Virus record (IMG/VR): IMGVR_UViG_3300030107_006644
Coordinates: 62,001 to 126,000 of that record
Reading direction: 5' to 3' (one strand)
DNA from: a virus
Length of the DNA stretch: 64,000 nt
Part shown: positions 8,818-18,076 of the stretch, piece by piece
Numbering within the stretch: the stretch's first letter is position 1
Layout: each line of letters starts with the position of its first letter
Program-made: the position numbers and the translations under genes
The notes under the pieces: generated by a model
Seen by the model: only the letters and a program-made list of their open reading frames with translations
The model's database searches: none
What the model was told of the DNA's origin: nothing

Positions 8818-9649
8818 GCACAACAAGAAGAGAAATACTGCATTCCTATATGAGAGCTTGATTGTGGAGCTTACCAAAGCAATCGTAAGTGGCGCTATTG
8901 TCGACAGAGACCGAATATTAGAAACTATTCGGCACTATTTTAAACCAAGTACGATGTTGTGGGAAGATCTACAGTATTACAAGGCGCTCTCTGAGTCGGA
9001 AGGTCTGGATGTTTATACCGCCGAAAAGCTGATCTTTGAGGTGAAAAAAGATCGCAAAGCAATGGACCACAAACAATTGTTCGTTGAGCAGAGTTCTCTG
9101 ATTAACAGAATCAACAGAAATCTTACAAAATCTGTATATTCTAATTTCGTGCCCGGTTATCGTTCGCTAGCTACAATATCGCAAATTTTCGGAACAGATT
9201 TAACGACTAAACAGAGGGTTTTGCTAGAAAAGGAATTGACCAAGCTTTTAACTTCTCCCTATGAGAAGAAGAGTAATCCCGCGAGAGCAATGATCCCGCT
9301 TGACGACCTTTCTTATGGGGTGTTCGTACAGAAATTTAATAGTGAGTACGATGGAAGCTTGCTTAGCGAGCAAAAGGATTTGTTAAATAACTATATAATG
9401 TCTGTTTCCGACAACGGCAGAATGTTGCGTATATATTTAAATGAAGAGCTGTCTAGATTAAAGGGTGTTCTAACTGAGGCCACATCGCAACCTGACATTA
9501 AACAGGACAGAGGCATGACTGAGGCTACAAATTCGGTCATAGCGATTATTGAGTCTTTCAAAAACGAGCAGACAATAAGCGAGCCTATGATAAAAAGGGT
9601 ACTTAAAATACAAGATTTAGTAAGAGAGATTGAATCCGATGGCGATTAA
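8807..9649 (+). CDS. conserved head-region protein of unknown function, 280 aa
   Basis: The start overlaps the end of the portal gene by 11 bases. The N-terminus is strongly basic (MKLKHNKKRNTAFLYESL) and the rest is helical and charged, without catalytic motifs. Near the C-terminus, GVLTEATS and GMTEATNS resemble sites cut by T4 prohead protease gp21 ([I/L]-x-E). With its place between portal and protease, this suggests a prohead core component comparable in role to T4 gp67/gp68. No sequence similarity to those is visible by eye, so the role is inference. Confidence 0.6.
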   Translation: MKLKHNKKRNTAFLYESLIVELTKAIVSGAIVDRDRILETIRHYFKPSTMLWEDLQYYKALSESEGLDVYTAEKLIFEVKKDRKAMDHKQLFVEQSSLINRINRNLTKSVYSNFVPGYRSLATISQIFGTDLTTKQRVLLEKELTKLLTSPYEKKSNPARAMIPLDDLSYGVFVQKFNSEYDGSLLSEQKDLLNNYIMSVSDNGRMLRIYLNEELSRLKGVLTEATSQPDIKQDRGMTEATNSVIAIIESFKNEQTISEPMIKRVLKIQDLVREIESDGD

Positions 9650-10217
9650 TATCACCGTACAAGATGAAGAGGGCCCCGAGTCTTCTCCAGACGCTAATGA
9701 GGGAGCACCTCCAGAAACTCAAGCATCTATTGAGTTGGTTGCGCGCAGCGCAAATGATGGGAGCATTATGATATTCGACCATCCGGACATCGATATTATT
9801 CTCATTCCAGAAAAGATGAAGGTTGTAACATTAGCCAAAGATCTTATGACGGATGATGTATACGAGACTCAAAACCACTTATTTAAACACTTGACTAGAA
9901 ACGGAATAATTGAGTACGACAGCATTAGGGGTGGAAACGTTTATGGCTCTTTCGAAGCTTCTATGCCAGAATCTGTACATGAGGGTACCAACGCAATTCA
10001 ACTAGCCTTGCTGCAGATTAGCAAGTTTATTGATGATGAGCGTCCCTATTTCGAGTCCGAAAGAGCGTATATGGAGAAAGAAGAAGACCGTCTTCTTGAA
10101 CCCGGCCCAGAAGATTCGACAGAACTGGGAGAAGTTCCACACGCCAGTACGAAAGGTTCGATCCGCCCCGGGTGGATTCGCGGCCCGTTTGGCATCTACG
10201 ACATGTATAGGGTGTAA
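9639..10217 (+). CDS. head-region protein of unknown function, 192 aa
   Basis: ATG 9639 is chosen over an upstream in-frame TTG; it lies 11 bases inside the previous gene. An acidic, Pro-rich N-terminus is followed by a compact region (residues ~35-115) that looks like an alpha/beta fold, then an acidic helical stretch and a C-terminus rich in Gly, Pro and Arg (GWIRGPFGIYDMYRV). I recognise no family. Neighbours are portal and prohead protease, so a head assembly role is likely. Confidence 0.6.
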   Translation: MAINITVQDEEGPESSPDANEGAPPETQASIELVARSANDGSIMIFDHPDIDIILIPEKMKVVTLAKDLMTDDVYETQNHLFKHLTRNGIIEYDSIRGGNVYGSFEASMPESVHEGTNAIQLALLQISKFIDDERPYFESERAYMEKEEDRLLEPGPEDSTELGEVPHASTKGSIRPGWIRGPFGIYDMYRV

Positions 10218-10219
10218 TA

Positions 10220-10540
10220 GTGATAGATTTGCTCTATTTTATTCTTACGGCTTATGGCCTAACTCAAATTTTAGTATACGGCAGCATATTCGACAAAGTA
10301 AGGCCGTCAGAAGGCTTGTTCGGAGAGTTGTTCCGATGCCCCATGTGTTTGGGCTTCTGGGTTGGTGCATTTTTGTTTGGAATAAACGGTTTCACAGAAC
10401 TATTTACATTTGAGTATACAATAGCAAATTTCTTTATTTTGGGTTGGTTATCGTCTGCTACTTCATATGTCTTGAATATGATTATTGGCGATTGTGGGCT
10501 AAAAATTGAAACAATTAGGAGTAAAAACAATGAGCACTAA
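10220..10540 (+). CDS. DUF1360-like membrane protein
   Basis: This 106-residue protein starts with GTG 2 bases after the previous stop. It has about three transmembrane segments and the motif FRCPMCLGFWVGA (residues 38-50), a CxxCxGFWxG signature known from the DUF1360 family of small membrane proteins in bacteria and many phages. The biochemical function is unknown. Its place within head genes is curious for a membrane protein; it may simply be co-transcribed. Confidence 0.75.
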   Translation: MIDLLYFILTAYGLTQILVYGSIFDKVRPSEGLFGELFRCPMCLGFWVGAFLFGINGFTELFTFEYTIANFFILGWLSSATSYVLNMIIGDCGLKIETIRSKNNEH

Positions 10541-10633
10541 CATTTGGACATCGAAGTGGATGCTGCAGCCTGTTAGACATTGCTGCAAAGGCTCTTAGAT
10601 CACGCGGGTAGCGCCCGCACTTATGGAGTTATT
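10541..10633 (+). other. short intergenic leader before the protease gene
   Basis: This 93-base gap holds a small GC-rich inverted repeat (GCGGG tagcg CCCGC, about 10604-10618) shortly before the ribosome site. No clear promoter is seen. The hairpin is too short to call a terminator. Confidence 0.35.
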
Positions 10634-11254
10634 ATGAGTAAGAAACTATTAAGAGAATATTATGAGTTGTGCGATGGAGGATCCTGCCCAGACTTGCTTA
10701 CAGAGTCTGAAAAGGAGTTTGTTGCTAAAGGTGGCATAATTTTGTCTGGAAAGCTTCAAGAGGCAGAGGCCAGAAATGGCAATGGGCGAGTTTATCCCAA
10801 GAAAATCTTAGAAAGAGAGATGAAGAATTATCAAAAGCTTGTGAAAGAGCGACGAGCTTTGGGAGAATTAGATCATCCTGATGAATCGGTGATCAATTTG
10901 CGCAACTGTTCTCATGTGGTTACAGAAGTCTGGTGGGATAGCGATAATCCAAACGCAGTAATGGGAAAAATAGAATGTCTCAACACACCATCAGGCAAAA
11001 TACTGCAAGAGCTAGCCAGAGCGGGAGTTAAATTGGGAATCTCCTCTAGAGGTCTGGGATCTGTCAAAGAGGACAAAGGAGACACCATAGTGGAAGACGA
11101 CTTTCAACTAATTTGCTTCGACATGGTATCAGAGCCGTCTACCAATGACGCCTTTATGATGACCGAGGCCAAAGATTACAAAAAGTCTAACATTTTTACC
11201 AAGGCTGATCGAATTAATCGAGCCTTAAACAACGTATTGAGAGATGAGGAATGA
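10634..11254 (+). CDS. 21: prohead core protease (gp21-like)
   Basis: This serine protease matures the prohead: in T4 it cuts capsid and core proteins after [I/L]-x-E. The 206-residue protein shows a RNGNGRVYPKKI segment, catalytic His81 in GELDHPDES and Ser137/138 in LGISSRGLG, the pattern of the herpesvirus-like prohead protease fold. ATG 10634 follows TATGGAGTT; an earlier in-frame ATG at 10580 would add 18 residues with no homology and is not used. Its presence gives the window a protease that could process the N-terminal peptides of the 53-61 kb cassette. Confidence 0.93.
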   Translation: MSKKLLREYYELCDGGSCPDLLTESEKEFVAKGGIILSGKLQEAEARNGNGRVYPKKILEREMKNYQKLVKERRALGELDHPDESVINLRNCSHVVTEVWWDSDNPNAVMGKIECLNTPSGKILQELARAGVKLGISSRGLGSVKEDKGDTIVEDDFQLICFDMVSEPSTNDAFMMTEAKDYKKSNIFTKADRINRALNNVLRDEE

Positions 11255-11703
11255 AAAAGCAAGATTTAAGAGAGACGCTTAAGCCACTAATTCGCGAAGC
11301 TGTTCGCGAAATTGTCTTTGAAGAGGGTCTTTTGGCAGGAATAGTAGCAGAGGTGATCACTGGAGTTAATGCGGTCAGCACGCCAACGCCTCAACCTCGC
11401 CACGCCCCGCGAACCGACGCGCCACCTGTGGTGAACGAGATGCAAAGTCGCCAACGACAACAGGCTGCAGCCGCTCGTTCGGCTCGAATGGAACAACAGA
11501 AGCAACAAGTACTTGAGTCAATCAACAGGGATTCTTATAATGGAGTTGACTTGTTTGAGGGAACTACTCCGATTGGCCGAGCGGGCGTCCCGGGCCAAGC
11601 CAGCGCCCAATCGGGCCCACTATCAGGTCAGGCCTCAAACGACCCCGGTGTTGATATATCGGCTTTCTTCGGCACTTCACAAAATTGGAGCAAGTTGGTG
11701 TAA
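11251..11703 (+). CDS. head-region protein with amphipathic N-terminal helix
   Basis: This 150-residue protein overlaps the protease gene by 4 bases (ATGA). Residues 1-40 form a strongly amphipathic helix (LRETLKPLIREAVREIVFEE). The middle is Pro/Gln/Ala-rich and likely disordered, and the C-terminal end (DPGVDISAFFGTSQNWSKLV) looks like a short binding peptide. Helix-linker-peptide plans suit scaffold or core proteins, in keeping with the location, but I know no specific homologue. Confidence 0.55.
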   Translation: MKKQDLRETLKPLIREAVREIVFEEGLLAGIVAEVITGVNAVSTPTPQPRHAPRTDAPPVVNEMQSRQRQQAAAARSARMEQQKQQVLESINRDSYNGVDLFEGTTPIGRAGVPGQASAQSGPLSGQASNDPGVDISAFFGTSQNWSKLV

Positions 11704-11704
11704 T

Positions 11705-11959
11705 ATGGCAAACAAAGGTATAAATGCGGCAATCTATCCTCGACGTAATGACACGCCAGAAAGGATGATTCGTCGCTTCACCAAAAAGGTTAAAAAATTG
11801 GGCATTATTGACGAGATTAAAAAGAGAAGATATTACGAAAAGCCGTCAATAGCAAAACGTCGAAAAGCAGCCGAGAGAAAAAGAATGCTGGAAAGGTTAG
11901 AGAAAAAAGCAAAAGCGAGAAAGAAGACTAATTATAGAAAGAGGCGTAGGCAATCATGA
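11705..11959 (+). CDS. rpsU: ribosomal protein bS21, phage-encoded
   Basis: The ATG at 11705 overlaps the previous gene's stop region and gives 84 residues. The block ERMIRRFTKKVKKLG (residues ~19-33) followed by a KRRYYEKPS motif and a Lys/Arg-rich helical tail is the bS21 signature: in bacterial bS21 the same places hold ALRRFKR...KAG...RREFYEKP. bS21 sits on the small subunit platform near the anti-Shine-Dalgarno end of 16S rRNA and affects initiation. Phage copies are known and are thought to replace or compete with the host protein. Confidence in the family is high; the effect is inference. Confidence 0.88.
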   Translation: MANKGINAAIYPRRNDTPERMIRRFTKKVKKLGIIDEIKKRRYYEKPSIAKRRKAAERKRMLERLEKKAKARKKTNYRKRRRQS

Positions 11960-11977
11960 TTTGTATGGAGAACAACA

Positions 11978-12391
11978 ATGGCAGAGTATAATAAATTTAG
12001 TACCCCACCCGGGCTTAATCACGTAGGATCTTATCAGGTTTCAGGTATACCGTATTTGACCGGTTCAGCTAGTTTGGCAGCCAACCTTGAAGACCAGATT
12101 AAATTTCCGATGGTTACTAACAATTTTACTGTTATTAATACTGGCGATACGGCGTTAAGGGTTACGTTTGCATCTGTTGCCAACGCCGCCGTCGAGCTTA
12201 AAATGCACTATATTGAGCTTTCCGATAAAAAGGATTCTGTCACATTCAATGTTAAATGCAAGGAAGTATATGTATCTAATGTTGACGGCTCCTCCGCCGG
12301 CTCATACAGCCTGATGGCCGAGTTGACGCAGATTCCAACAGCTAGAATGTATGCTCTGAGCGGCTCTGGCATTAACGAGAATTCGGCATAA
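11978..12391 (+). CDS. small beta-rich probable virion protein
   Basis: The 137-residue protein follows a weak ribosome site (TATGGAGAACAAC). It is rich in beta-branched and small residues, with GSYQVSGIPYLTGS near the N-terminus and a regular alternation of hydrophobic residues that suggests a beta sandwich. No transmembrane helix or catalytic motif is seen. Lying just before the fibre-like genes, it may be a decoration or fibre-attachment protein. The specific role is unknown. Confidence 0.6.
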   Translation: MAEYNKFSTPPGLNHVGSYQVSGIPYLTGSASLAANLEDQIKFPMVTNNFTVINTGDTALRVTFASVANAAVELKMHYIELSDKKDSVTFNVKCKEVYVSNVDGSSAGSYSLMAELTQIPTARMYALSGSGINENSA

Positions 12392-12405
12392 GGGAGATAT
12401 CGTAG

Positions 12406-15400
12406 ATGGGTGGTTTTAACAAAGGAGGATTCAGTCCTTCAAGAGTTGTCAACGCAGACTTGGAAGTCGACGGCGGAACTGTTTCTGTTGATGCTGATAA
12501 TGACAAGGTTGGTATTGGAACGACTAGCCCTAAGACCAAGTTGACTGTTCAGGGAGCCGTAACTGTAGCGGAGCAAGACTCCCGTACTGCTGCCGGAGTC
12601 ACCGCCGGTTATGGTCAAATCTGGGTAAAAGATGATAACCCATGCAACCTCTATTACACTGACGACGCCGGCAATAATGTACAGATTACAAGTGGTGGCT
12701 CTTTAGCTGGAGTTGCAGGTAGTCTTTCCGGCCTAGGTAGTACCGATAACGCTATCATGCGAACCAACGGGACCGGCGGCGAGACTGCTCAAGGATCCGG
12801 AATCATTATCGATGACAGCAATAATGTCAGCAGCATGGGCACATTAGGCGTTGGAGCGATTACAACGTCTGGAGTGCTGGATATTACAGACACCACCGAT
12901 TCTTCAAATGCTAGCGGAGACACAGGCGCACTTCGGGTCGAGGGCGGCGCAAGCATCGCCAAAAAGCTTTATGTCGGAACGGATTTAGACGTTGACGGCA
13001 CAACAAACCTTGATGCTGTTGATATTGATGGCAACGTACAGTTAGACGGAACACTTACAATCGGCGCTAATGATGCTGGATATGATGTTATTTTTTATGG
13101 TGACGCCGCCTCAGCTAATATGACGTGGGACACGTCAGCAGACGATCTAATTTTGAATGGCGCCGCGCGAATTGTTGTTCCCGATGGTCAACTGGTCCTC
13201 GCTTCAACGGCTGTATCTTCCACTGCGGCCGAACTTAATAAATTGGACGGCGCCGACTCAAACGTCACCGCAGCCAAGTTGAGCACACTCTCCGCGTTAT
13301 CTGATGCTGAGATTGGTTATGTCGATGGGGCTGGAACATCGGTTGTCGCTTCTAAGGCGGTCGTTGCCGACAGCAACAAAGACGTGGGAACCATTCGGAA
13401 CCTCACGATTGACGGTACCTTTTCGGACGGCAATTACACCTTTGACACTAGCGGCAATGTATCGGGTTTAGGAACGGTAGGCTGTGGAGCAATCACAACG
13501 TCTGGAGTGCTGGATATTACTGATACCACCGACTCTTCAGATGATTCTGGCGATACGGGCGCCCTCCGAGTCGAAGGTGGAGCGAGTATTGCCAAAAAGC
13601 TTTATGTTGGAACAGACTTAGATGTTGACGGTACGACGAATCTTGATGCTGTTGATATTGACGGAAATGTTCAATTGGACGGAACGCTGACAATCGGCGC
13701 TAATGATGCTGGCTATGACGTAATCTTCTACGGCGATGCCGCTTCGGCAAACATGACTTGGGATACGTCGGCTGATGACCTAATTTTCAATGGCGCTGCT
13801 CGTATCGTGGTGCCTGATGGCCAATTGGTTCTCGCCTCAACAGCCGTATCCTCCACCGCAGCAGAACTTAATAAACTGGACGGCGCCGACTCAAACGTCA
13901 CAGCAGCCAAGCTCAGTACTCTGTCTGCTTTGTCGGACACAGAGATTGGCTACGTCGACGGCGCCGGAACTTCGGCGGTGGCATCCAAGGTTCTGGTAGC
14001 TGACGCGAACAAAGACGTAGGTACGATTCGGAACCTCACGATTGACGGCACCTTTTCGGACGGTAACTATACTTTTGACACTAGCGGCAATGTATCGGGC
14101 TTGGGAACGGTAGGCTGCGGAGCAGTTACTTCAACTGGTGCTCTTAAAATTGGCTCCGCTGCAGGCAGCGGTGTGGACGCTTATCTTTATACAGCAGGAA
14201 CAGCCGCACATGTGGGCATCCAGTGGGATGCAGATGGCGAGACCGAGGGTATTTTGATTGGTGGTGCCGATAACCATGGCGTTGATTTCAAATTCTTTGG
14301 CGAGTCATCTGGAAAATATGTACACTGGGATATGTCTGGAGATGAGCTTGTTTTGGCCTCTTCAGCTAAGATTTCTTTCAACGATGCTGGTGGCGGTGAG
14401 AACGTTGTTGCCTCCGCTGATGGTCACTTAGAAATTAACTCTGGTACAACTTTAGATATGACCGCACCAACGGTCGATATTAATGCATCAACAGCTGTTA
14501 CGGTAGATACCCCCGGTGTCACCATAACAGACACTACAGCTACCAGCGCCACCGAGGGCGGCTATGTAAGACTGGCAGCAGATGACGGCGCGGTTATGGC
14601 CAACGGCCACCGACTTGGCGTTATTGAATTTGCCGGAGCAGAAGATACTAGCAGCACCATATCTGTCGGAGCTAGAATTGAGGCTTTATGTCGAGATGCT
14701 TGGGATGGCTCTAATAATGATGCAAATTTGTTATTTTACACTACAGACGGCACTACGCAGTCTGAAGTTCTGAAACTGGACGCTGATAAGAAGGCAACTT
14801 TTGCTGGAGCTACGCAGTTTAATGGCACCGCTACTTTTGGTGTTGATGATACTGGCGTCGATATCAGAGTTTTCAGCGCTACTGCTAGCGAGGGCTTACT
14901 TTATGACGCCTCTCAAGATGAGTTGGGCTTGTTGCTCACCACAAAGCTTTCTTTTCACGATATCGGCGGAGGCGAAAACATTCATGCTTCTGAAGATGGC
15001 ACTCTCGACCTCAATGCTGGTACTTTGCTCGACGTCACTGCGCCAACAATTGATTTAAACGCCTCAACTGCTGTAACTATTGACGGCCCAGTCGTAACAA
15101 TTGCAGATTCAGCAGCCGGCAAGCCTATTCTTACTCTAAAAACTACCCACACAACCAAGACATCTTCTAGCGAACTGCAATTCCTTAAGGACGCGGCAGA
15201 CACAGAAGATGGCGAGGTATTGGGTCAGATTACTTTCTATGGCGAAGACGAAGGAAACAACAACACGCAATTTGTTGGAATTGCAGCTGAAATTGCCGAA
15301 TCAGATGACGGCGCCGAAGGCGGTAAGCTTTCGTTTAGAGTTGCATCTCACGATGGCGAACTGCAGTCTGGCTTAACGATTTTAGATGGCGATGCTGAGG

Positions 15401-16359
15401 ATGAGGTTGATGTCTTTTTGGGCAATACCACTACATCTCTTACAACTGTAGCAGGAAGCCTGAAGACTCAAGGAGATGAAGTCACTTTCGAGTCCGCCAA
15501 TTCGCTAGATCCGCTGGTTATTATCAAAAACACCACAAATGACACAAATGGCGCGCGCCTTCAGTTCGTAAAAGACAAAGGCGGCCCCGGCGCCGACAAC
15601 GATATTATTGGATCAATCCTATTCTATGGTGATGACGATGCGCAGCACAATATTGAATTTGCTTCTATTGTTGGTCAAGTGGCTGATGCTTCGAACAATA
15701 ACGAAGGTGGCCGTCTTCTGCTGAGGGTTGCCTCTCACGATGGAGAAGTGAACAACGGCCTAACGATTGAAGACGGGAGTTCCGAAGACGAAGTTAATGT
15801 TACAATTGCCAATGGACCGGGCTCCTCTACAACCATATCAGGTAACGCGATAGTTAACGGCGACCTCGAATTGGCAGAAAGCGTAGGCCAAGGCATGACT
15901 AAGCACTTGTGGCATCAGTCAGTCGATCTCCGCGCCTCTAGTGGTACCGACAACACGATCATCGCCGGCGGAGGCACTGACTTTAAAATTCCACAGTATT
16001 CAAGAATCGTCAGTGTATATGCGGTACCAACGGTAGCCTCAGATCAGACCAACTGTAATGTTGCAATTGTGTTGGATACAAATGGTTCTATTTCGGCGGG
16101 TAGTGGCGTGACCACCGGGATGAATACTGTAGAGGTTATTGGCGCCGGCGCTGCAGATTCAAGGTCTTACGATACGCAAGCCGGCGCATCGGACATTGAT
16201 TGTAAAAATGACGTTAAGAAGCCATGGTATTCTACCACGGCTAATTGGGCTGGAGCAGACATGTATGTTTATGTTGTCAATGCGGGCACTTCGAATGGTG
16301 GAGGATCACCCAGCGCAGGCTCAATTGAGATTTTCATCGAATATTATGGAATGGACTAG
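12406..16359 (+). CDS. repeat-rich fibre/adhesin-like structural protein, 1317 aa
   Basis: This long protein is built of repeated beta-rich modules of the kind found in phage fibres: DKVGIGTTSPKTKLTV at the N-terminus, SSTAAELNKLDGA blocks, and GNVSGLGTVGCGAIT turns. Two modules of 211 residues (nt ~12850-14115) are nearly identical. The last ~150 residues (from MTKHLWHQSVDLRA) are non-repetitive and may be the receptor-binding or trimer-clamping end. It lies between protease and scaffold genes, so it could be a head fibre as well as a tail fibre; the sequence does not decide. Confidence 0.8.
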   Translation: MGGFNKGGFSPSRVVNADLEVDGGTVSVDADNDKVGIGTTSPKTKLTVQGAVTVAEQDSRTAAGVTAGYGQIWVKDDNPCNLYYTDDAGNNVQITSGGSLAGVAGSLSGLGSTDNAIMRTNGTGGETAQGSGIIIDDSNNVSSMGTLGVGAITTSGVLDITDTTDSSNASGDTGALRVEGGASIAKKLYVGTDLDVDGTTNLDAVDIDGNVQLDGTLTIGANDAGYDVIFYGDAASANMTWDTSADDLILNGAARIVVPDGQLVLASTAVSSTAAELNKLDGADSNVTAAKLSTLSALSDAEIGYVDGAGTSVVASKAVVADSNKDVGTIRNLTIDGTFSDGNYTFDTSGNVSGLGTVGCGAITTSGVLDITDTTDSSDDSGDTGALRVEGGASIAKKLYVGTDLDVDGTTNLDAVDIDGNVQLDGTLTIGANDAGYDVIFYGDAASANMTWDTSADDLIFNGAARIVVPDGQLVLASTAVSSTAAELNKLDGADSNVTAAKLSTLSALSDTEIGYVDGAGTSAVASKVLVADANKDVGTIRNLTIDGTFSDGNYTFDTSGNVSGLGTVGCGAVTSTGALKIGSAAGSGVDAYLYTAGTAAHVGIQWDADGETEGILIGGADNHGVDFKFFGESSGKYVHWDMSGDELVLASSAKISFNDAGGGENVVASADGHLEINSGTTLDMTAPTVDINASTAVTVDTPGVTITDTTATSATEGGYVRLAADDGAVMANGHRLGVIEFAGAEDTSSTISVGARIEALCRDAWDGSNNDANLLFYTTDGTTQSEVLKLDADKKATFAGATQFNGTATFGVDDTGVDIRVFSATASEGLLYDASQDELGLLLTTKLSFHDIGGGENIHASEDGTLDLNAGTLLDVTAPTIDLNASTAVTIDGPVVTIADSAAGKPILTLKTTHTTKTSSSELQFLKDAADTEDGEVLGQITFYGEDEGNNNTQFVGIAAEIAESDDGAEGGKLSFRVASHDGELQSGLTILDGDAEDEVDVFLGNTTTSLTTVAGSLKTQGDEVTFESANSLDPLVIIKNTTNDTNGARLQFVKDKGGPGADNDIIGSILFYGDDDAQHNIEFASIVGQVADASNNNEGGRLLLRVASHDGEVNNGLTIEDGSSEDEVNVTIANGPGSSTTISGNAIVNGDLELAESVGQGMTKHLWHQSVDLRASSGTDNTIIAGGGTDFKIPQYSRIVSVYAVPTVASDQTNCNVAIVLDTNGSISAGSGVTTGMNTVEVIGAGAADSRSYDTQAGASDIDCKNDVKKPWYSTTANWAGADMYVYVVNAGTSNGGGSPSAGSIEIFIEYYGMD
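12850..14115 (+). repeat. two-copy tandem repeat of 633 bases in the fibre gene
   Basis: Landmarks recur exactly 633 bases apart: ACAACGTCTGGAGTGCTGG at 12862 and 13495, and CGGAACCTCACGATTGACGG at 13396 and 14029. The period equals 211 codons. Most differences between copies are synonymous, while some stretches are identical, which suggests duplication followed by patchy gene conversion. Confidence 0.85.
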
Positions 16360-16429
16360 GCAACTTAGCAAGTTCTTGATGCTACTTAGTGATGTCAACA
16401 CTATTTAATAGCAAAGGGAGAACATCTTA

Positions 16430-18076
16430 ATGGCTAGAACTGGTTGGGCTTATGTAGATTTCAGCTATTTGAGTTCTGTAACAGGCCCTACAGGCTCTGT
16501 ACAGTTCTTGGTAGACGAGAGTACACTTAGCGGAAGTCACCTGTTTGTTTATGACACAGGTTCAAATAGAGTTGGTATTGGACTTACCACATTCGACGGT
16601 GTAGGTGCGGGCCTGCCGACTCATCAGTTACATGTTGTCGGTGACGTATCTGTTACCGGCTCAATTTATGCCGATAACCACATCATTAAGAACGTTTCGC
16701 ACTTCTATTCTGACGGATCTAGTAATTTCGGCGATAGCACCGATGATCTTCACGAATTTACAGGATCGGTATCCATTACAAACGATTTGACGGTTGATAC
16801 AACTACCTTTTATGTTGATTCTACTAATAATCGAGTTGGTATCGGTACCGCATCCCCCACTTATGTTCTCGATGCTGCTGTTTCTGCTGCCGAGGCACTT
16901 AGAATTCAAGGCTCTACGGACGGCTTAGATGTAAACTGCGTAATTGAAAACAAAGGGACGTCATCAGGTGACGATACTTTATTGGCACTCTACGCAGAAC
17001 CCAACGCTGGAGATCCTTCACTAAGATTTGCAATTGCTGGCACCGAAACATGGTCTATGGGTATTGATAACTCGGACAACGACAAGCTTAAAATTTCTCA
17101 AGCGTCTACACTGCATACAGATACACGCCTTACAATAAAGCCCATGGGTAACGTAGGCATTGGAACGCCTGATCCTACTGATTTATTAACAGTGTCTGGT
17201 GTCACGTATGGATCCAGTGCGGGAATTCACATCGCCGCTGATCTCAATGATGACGCATATCTGGATTTAACTGAGCATAACGGTTCAGACGTAACGGCGT
17301 TTGGTGCCACGGATACTTTTGGTTTTAGAATTGCTTATGACGGCGCATCAGGAGTAGAGGCTCTGCAATTTAAGACTGGGAACGAAGCTACCGTTTATAC
17401 CAGAATGTCGATTAAGAGAGACACGGGATTTGTTCTCATTGGTGGTGGTGCTGCAACTGGACTATTGCATGTCAATGGCGCTGCAGCAACAGGTGCACCA
17501 ACATTAATAGTAGATCACGATGATGATGACCAGAAAGGCGCAGTCTTTAATATCGCTTCGAAATATGATGTCGGCATAGATATTAATTTATCAAACCTCG
17601 ACGCGAATGGTGTTGACATTTCTGCAGATGACGTAACGACAGCAAGCGCGATGCACATTTCCGCAGATAGCTTAACAACCGGTAATGTCCTCAAAATCAG
17701 CGGCACTGACGGAAAGACCGATTTAAAAATTGTGAGTTCAGCCGATAGCGGCGACTATTTTTCAATAGCAACAACGACGGCTGGTGCAACAACTATAACA
17801 ACAGTCGATGACGACGGCCAAGCAGCCGACCTTACATTTGACGTTGATGGAGATATTGTTTTAGGTCCCGCCGGCGGTGATGTTTTGCCCGATGCAGATA
17901 ACACTAGGAATCTTGGATCTGCTTCAAAACGTTGGGCCAATGTCTACACTGGCGACCTCCATCTTAAGAATGAACGTGGGGATTGGACGGTTGTCGAGGA
18001 ATCCGAATATTTAACCTTAGTAAACAACGCCAATGGTAAAAAATATAAGATTATGATGGAGGAGATTGAAGACTAA
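16430..18076 (+). CDS. fibre/adhesin-like structural protein, 548 aa
   Basis: The ATG follows AAAGGGAGAACATCTTA. Modules such as NRVGIGTASPTYVLDA and the block WSMGIDNSDNDKLKIS (also in the 1962-residue neighbour) place it in the same fibre family. The C-terminus (residues ~490-548, DADNTRNLGSASKRWANVY then DLHLKNERGDWTVVEE) is repeated almost whole as the next gene's 79-residue product. That end looks like a conserved capping or attachment domain. The stop overlaps the next start (TAATG), so the proteins are probably made together. Confidence 0.78.
   Translation: MARTGWAYVDFSYLSSVTGPTGSVQFLVDESTLSGSHLFVYDTGSNRVGIGLTTFDGVGAGLPTHQLHVVGDVSVTGSIYADNHIIKNVSHFYSDGSSNFGDSTDDLHEFTGSVSITNDLTVDTTTFYVDSTNNRVGIGTASPTYVLDAAVSAAEALRIQGSTDGLDVNCVIENKGTSSGDDTLLALYAEPNAGDPSLRFAIAGTETWSMGIDNSDNDKLKISQASTLHTDTRLTIKPMGNVGIGTPDPTDLLTVSGVTYGSSAGIHIAADLNDDAYLDLTEHNGSDVTAFGATDTFGFRIAYDGASGVEALQFKTGNEATVYTRMSIKRDTGFVLIGGGAATGLLHVNGAAATGAPTLIVDHDDDDQKGAVFNIASKYDVGIDINLSNLDANGVDISADDVTTASAMHISADSLTTGNVLKISGTDGKTDLKIVSSADSGDYFSIATTTAGATTITTVDDDGQAADLTFDVDGDIVLGPAGGDVLPDADNTRNLGSASKRWANVYTGDLHLKNERGDWTVVEESEYLTLVNNANGKKYKIMMEEIED
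17045..17133 (+). repeat. 89-base direct repeat shared with the next long fibre gene, copy 1
   Basis: This stretch matches 18966-19054 with 6 differences in 89 bases and encodes the same WSMGIDNSDNDKLKIS block. Such conservation between separate genes suggests recombination between fibre genes. Confidence 0.8.

Noticed and set aside
10580-10633. Upstream ATG for the prohead protease
   Set aside because: The added residues contain the hairpin region and do not resemble the family; ATG 10634 has a ribosome site.
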